This document shows positions 61,169 to 64,000 of a DNA stretch of 64,000 nucleotides, piece after piece. Below the pieces are notes generated by a model. The model had not been told where the DNA came from and did not search any database. It worked only from the letters and a program-made list of their open reading frames with translations. The position numbers were made by a program, and so were the translations under genes. The number at the start of each line of letters is the position of its first letter. The first letter of the stretch is position 1. The DNA is from JAFMJV01 sp963814315. Its GTDB lineage: Bacteria > Chloroflexota > Limnocylindria > Limnocylindrales > CSP1-4. Location: the NCBI GenBank assembly GCA_963814315.1, contig CAWFCG010000003.1, positions 1,240,001-1,304,000 of the forward strand, written 5' to 3'.

Positions 61169-62467
61169 ATGATCGACACTGGCAATACCGCCTGGCTCTT
61201 GATGTCGACGGCATTGGTGATGCTGATGCTGCCGGGCCTGGCGCTCTTCTACGGTGGCCTGGTGCGCGCCAAGAACGTGCTTTCGACCATCATGCACAGC
61301 TTCTTCGGCTTGGCCATCGTTACCGTCGTGTGGGTCGTGGTCGGGTTCAGCCTCGCCTTCGCGCCGTCGGTCGGCGATATGGGTATCGTCGGCGGTTTGG
61401 ACTACGTCTTCTTCAGCGGCGTGGGCATGGACATCAGCCCCGCGTACCCCGGAGGCAACATCCCGTTCGTGCTGTTCGCGACGTTCCAGATGATGTTCGC
61501 GGCCATCACACCGGCGCTCATCAGCGGTGCCTTTGCCGAACGCAAGCGCTTCGCCGCGTTCGTCGTCTTCACCATCGCCTGGTCGATCCTGGTCTACTCG
61601 CCGATGGCTCACATGGTCTGGGGCGGCGGCATCCTGGCGCAACTCGGTGCACTCGACTTCGCGGGTGGCACCGTGGTCCATATCGCTTCGGGCGTCTCAG
61701 CCCTCATCGTTGCGCTGGTGATGGGCCGTCGCGTCGCCGGGCATCACGTGGAGCCCCACGATGTGCCCATGACGGTCCTGGGCGCCGGACTGCTCTGGTT
61801 CGGCTGGTTCGGCTTCAACGCCGGCTCGGCGCTGGGTGCCAACGGCCTCGCCGCGCAGGCCCTGATGGTGACCACGGTCTCTGCCGCTGCCGGTACGCTC
61901 ACCTGGGTCGGCGCCTCCTACCTGAAGGGCCGCAAGGTCAGTGTCGTTGGCGCGGCCGCCGGCGCTGTGGCCGGTCTCGTCGCCATCACGCCGGCCGCTG
62001 GCTTCGTGACCGTTGGTGGCGCACTCATCCTCGGCCTCGTCGCCGGTGCGATCTGCTTCGGGATCACGCTATTGCGTGAGCGCCTGGCTATCGACGACGC
62101 GCTCGATGTCTTCGCTGTCCATGGCGTCGGTGGCATCTGGGGTGCCATCGGCACGGGCATCTTCGCGGTTGCCGCCATCGGCGGCGTGCCCGGCCTGGTC
62201 GAGGGCAACGTCGACCAGTTGTTCATCCAGATCGCGGCCGTGGCCGTCACCGTCGTCTTCTCCGGTGTGATGACGTTCATCATCATCAAGGTCATCGACG
62301 TGGTCCTGGGCCTGCGCGTGAACGAGGCAGACGAGGAAGCCGGGCTGGACATCGCCGTCCACGGCGAGACCGCCTACGTGCCTTGGGCGGGTACCAGCAC
62401 TGGTTCCGTCAGCGGCGCCATCCCTCCGGCGGCGCAAGCGTCGGTTGTGGCGGTCACGGAGGCGTAA
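61169..62467 (+). CDS. amt: Ammonium transporter
   Basis: A 432-residue Amt/Mep/Rh channel with 11 membrane helices. The N-terminus reads AWLLMSTALVMLMLPGLALF then YGGLVRAKNVLSTIMHSF. The twin histidines of the pore are His171 in GTVVHIASGVSAL and His318 in VFAVHGVGGIWGAIGTGIF. LWFGWFGFNAGSALGANG is also a family mark. The short cytoplasmic tail ends the protein. ATG 61169 follows GGAGGG at 9-base spacing. No glnK/glnB gene lies next to it. A strong terminator follows. Confidence 0.96.
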   Translation: MIDTGNTAWLLMSTALVMLMLPGLALFYGGLVRAKNVLSTIMHSFFGLAIVTVVWVVVGFSLAFAPSVGDMGIVGGLDYVFFSGVGMDISPAYPGGNIPFVLFATFQMMFAAITPALISGAFAERKRFAAFVVFTIAWSILVYSPMAHMVWGGGILAQLGALDFAGGTVVHIASGVSALIVALVMGRRVAGHHVEPHDVPMTVLGAGLLWFGWFGFNAGSALGANGLAAQALMVTTVSAAAGTLTWVGASYLKGRKVSVVGAAAGAVAGLVAITPAAGFVTVGGALILGLVAGAICFGITLLRERLAIDDALDVFAVHGVGGIWGAIGTGIFAVAAIGGVPGLVEGNVDQLFIQIAAVAVTVVFSGVMTFIIIKVIDVVLGLRVNEADEEAGLDIAVHGETAYVPWAGTSTGSVSGAIPPAAQASVVAVTEA

Positions 62468-62497
62468 CCCGCGTAGCTCGGCACATCACCGGGTTCA

Positions 62498-62541
62498 GGC
62501 TCAAAGGCCCGCGAGATCCCCGACTTGCGGGCCTTTGAGCC
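62498..62541. terminator. Strong bidirectional hairpin between amt and the histidine kinase
   Basis: GGCTCAAAGGCCCGC (62498-62512) and GCGGGCCTTTGAGCC (62527-62541) pair perfectly over 15 bp with a 14-base loop. It lies between two convergent genes and can serve both. Confidence 0.75.
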
Positions 62542-62608
62542 ATCTTGCCGTTCACCGCTCAGCGGAAGGGGCCATAGTGCCTCGTAGCGGGCTGGGTGAA
62601 GGCGCCGC

Positions 62609-63877
62609 TTAGCGGGAAGGGCCGACGAAGCGCAAGCGCAGCACGAACTGCGAGCCGTAGGGCTCCCGAGGTTCGACCAACAGCTCGCCTTCCATCGAGC
62701 GTGCCAACCGCCGCGCGGCGAACAGGCCGATCCCGGCACCACGTGGTGAATCATCGAGGCGCACGAAGGGCTCGAAGATGCGCTCTCGCCAGGCCTCCGG
62801 GATGCCCGGACCGTCGTCGGTGACCGCGACGCAGGCAGCATCTCCATCGCGCCAGCAGTAGATGTCGATGGCGCCACGTTGAGGGGCGTACTTCGACGCA
62901 TTCTCAAGCAAGTAACCGAGCAATCGATGCAGCATCTGGCTCGACGCCAGTGCGGCCAGGGGCTCGTCGGGAAAGCTCGTCCTGACCGTCCGACCTCGCA
63001 GCATCGGCCGCAGCTCACCGGTGATCTGCGCAACCTCCGCGGAAAGGTCGATGGGCAACAGCTCCTCGGCTGCGGTGGGCATGACACGGAGGCTCTCAAG
63101 GATATTGTCGACCGTCTCGTCGAGCCGCTCCACTTGCGTGAGCGCCTCTCCTTCCCAGGTCTCGGCATCTCCACTGCCACGCTCACGTGCCTCCTTGCCC
63201 AGCAGCTCGACGTAGGCGCGCACCACCGCCAACGGCGTTCGGAGCGAATGCGTCACGACCGCCACCAGCTTGGCACGCGCCTCATCGATCGCTCGCAGCT
63301 GCTCTAGTTGCGCCTCAGCTTCGGCATGCAGACGGCTCTTCTCGACCATGCCCGCCAACAAGCCAGCCAGCGCCTCCAGGAAGCCGATATCAGCGGGTGT
63401 GAAGTCGCGATGCTTGGCGGTCTGGACGTTGAGCACGCCCACGACCTGCTCCTCCCACACCAGTGGCACCGAGCACATCGAGGTGAAGCGCGCCTGATCG
63501 ACGCCGCGAATCCAGGCGAAGTGGTCATCCTTGTGTACGTCGGGACTCACGACGGTAGCCTGCTTCTGCGCGGCGAGGCCGGTGATGCCTTCACCCATCT
63601 TAAGGCGGGCCACGCCGACGGCATCCTGGTCGAGCCCGTTGGTGGCCGCGAGTGTCAGTCCGCTGCCATCCCGATCGCTGAGGTAGAGCGAACAAACGTC
63701 GGCGCGTGAGGCGGCGCGGGCACGATCGATGACGGTGCCGGTCAGGTCTTCCCAGGTCCGAGCCCGCGCAGCGAGATGCGCGACGTCGGCCAGGAAGCCG
63801 ATCTCATCCACGCGGGACGCTGACGAGTCACGTAGTGACCCGGCGGGCCTGGCGATCGGATCCGGCGTCCCTTGCAT
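62609..63877 (-). CDS. GAF-domain sensor histidine kinase
   Basis: A 422-residue soluble kinase with no membrane helix. A GAF domain spans about residues 35-180 (ADVCSLYLSDRDGSGLTLAA, MGEGITGLAAQKQATVVSPD, SVPLVWEEQVVGVLNVQTA). His210 in VAVVTHSLRTPLAVVRAYVE is the phosphorylation site. The ATPase domain shows the N-box LGYLLENASKYAP, G1 VTDDGPGIPEAW, F-box FEPFVRLDDS and G2 RGAGIGLFAARRLARS. The ligand of the GAF domain is unknown. It converges on amt and may be the partner of the response regulator at 60228. Confidence 0.93.
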   Translation of the reverse strand: MQGTPDPIARPAGSLRDSSASRVDEIGFLADVAHLAARARTWEDLTGTVIDRARAASRADVCSLYLSDRDGSGLTLAATNGLDQDAVGVARLKMGEGITGLAAQKQATVVSPDVHKDDHFAWIRGVDQARFTSMCSVPLVWEEQVVGVLNVQTAKHRDFTPADIGFLEALAGLLAGMVEKSRLHAEAEAQLEQLRAIDEARAKLVAVVTHSLRTPLAVVRAYVELLGKEARERGSGDAETWEGEALTQVERLDETVDNILESLRVMPTAAEELLPIDLSAEVAQITGELRPMLRGRTVRTSFPDEPLAALASSQMLHRLLGYLLENASKYAPQRGAIDIYCWRDGDAACVAVTDDGPGIPEAWRERIFEPFVRLDDSPRGAGIGLFAARRLARSMEGELLVEPREPYGSQFVLRLRFVGPSR

Positions 63878-63926
63878 GCGCTGATGTTGCGGCTACCGCG
63901 CCGCGCGGTCAAATGCGCCCGACTGC

Positions 63927-64000
63927 GCCGGGGGCAAGTCCCTCCGCCAAGCTCGGGGTCATACGCCACTCGCCGGGGCCAAGTCCCACCGCCAAGCTCG
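63927..64000. repeat. Direct repeat of 29 bp at the window edge
   Basis: Two 29-bp units at 63927-63955 and 63972-64000 agree at 27 positions and share AAGTCCC and CCGCCAAGCTCG. The period is 45 bp. The second copy ends exactly at the window end, so more copies may follow. It lies just upstream of the histidine kinase gene. Confidence 0.6.

Overview
The window is GC-rich bacterial chromosome, densely packed, with nearly every gene belonging to core metabolism. I infer a member of Chloroflexota (Limnocylindria-like lineages) or a similar GC-rich group. The basis is the ilvB-ilvN-ilvC-leuA-leuB-cimA order, a KorAB-type 2-oxoacid:ferredoxin oxidoreductase, very frequent GTG/TTG starts, and many start codons that sit 6-9 bases behind a TANNNT box with no Shine-Dalgarno sequence (leaderless-type genes). 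No rRNA, tRNA, CRISPR array, phage or transposase gene was seen, so placement rests on gene content only.

Layout. 1-4357: the 3' part of a c-di-GMP sensor gene, an aldehyde dehydrogenase, a cyclophilin and two small membrane proteins. 4398-13860: a minus-strand branched-chain amino acid operon (ilvB, ilvN, ilvC, leuA, leuB, cimA, then pheA) behind a leader with a Leu/Ile/Val-rich small ORF and a terminator. 14343-19250, plus strand: a Gfo/Idh oxidoreductase, leuC, leuD, ilvD. With the previous operon this gives a complete Val/Leu pathway and the citramalate route to Ile. 19251-20507: REP-like repeats and a frameshifted membrane-protein pseudogene. 20508-26085: an exported protein, then a MarR regulator divergent from fabD-fabF-fabF. 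26086-26326: a repeat block. 26327-40946: thioesterase, methyltransferase, GH18 lipoprotein, copper ATPase, an M24 peptidase/receiver-like/KorB/KorA operon, a DMT exporter, an FAH-family hydrolase, a class III aminotransferase and an ACT-like protein. 41123-49925: argC-argJ-argB (overlapping GTGA junctions), a GGDEF-EAL protein on the other strand, and argG-argH behind two palindromic ArgR-like boxes. 49973-52486: a two-gene ABC transporter and a VapBC toxin-antitoxin pair. 52528-59336, minus strand: lysA (frameshifted), dapD, dapA, dapB, a GH114-like protein and thrC, with terminator-type leaders before dapB and thrC. 59701-63877: argR with a response regulator, an ammonium transporter, and a GAF histidine kinase.

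The genes make pathways for Val, Leu, Ile, Phe (last step), Arg (argC,J,B,G,H), Lys (succinylase branch through dapD) and Thr. ArgR at 59701 most likely controls argG and itself through TGCAT-N4-ATGCA boxes. Three amino acid leaders (ilvB, dapB, thrC) carry terminator hairpins, which suggests transcription attenuation as a common control mode.

The least conventional signals are the widespread leaderless promoter pattern, the attenuator-like leaders, two loci with several frameshifts each (lysA and the pseudogene at 19887), a 185-bp inverted-repeat element at 53860, and a small REP-like repeat family at 19470 and 26140. I found no wholly new multi-gene system.
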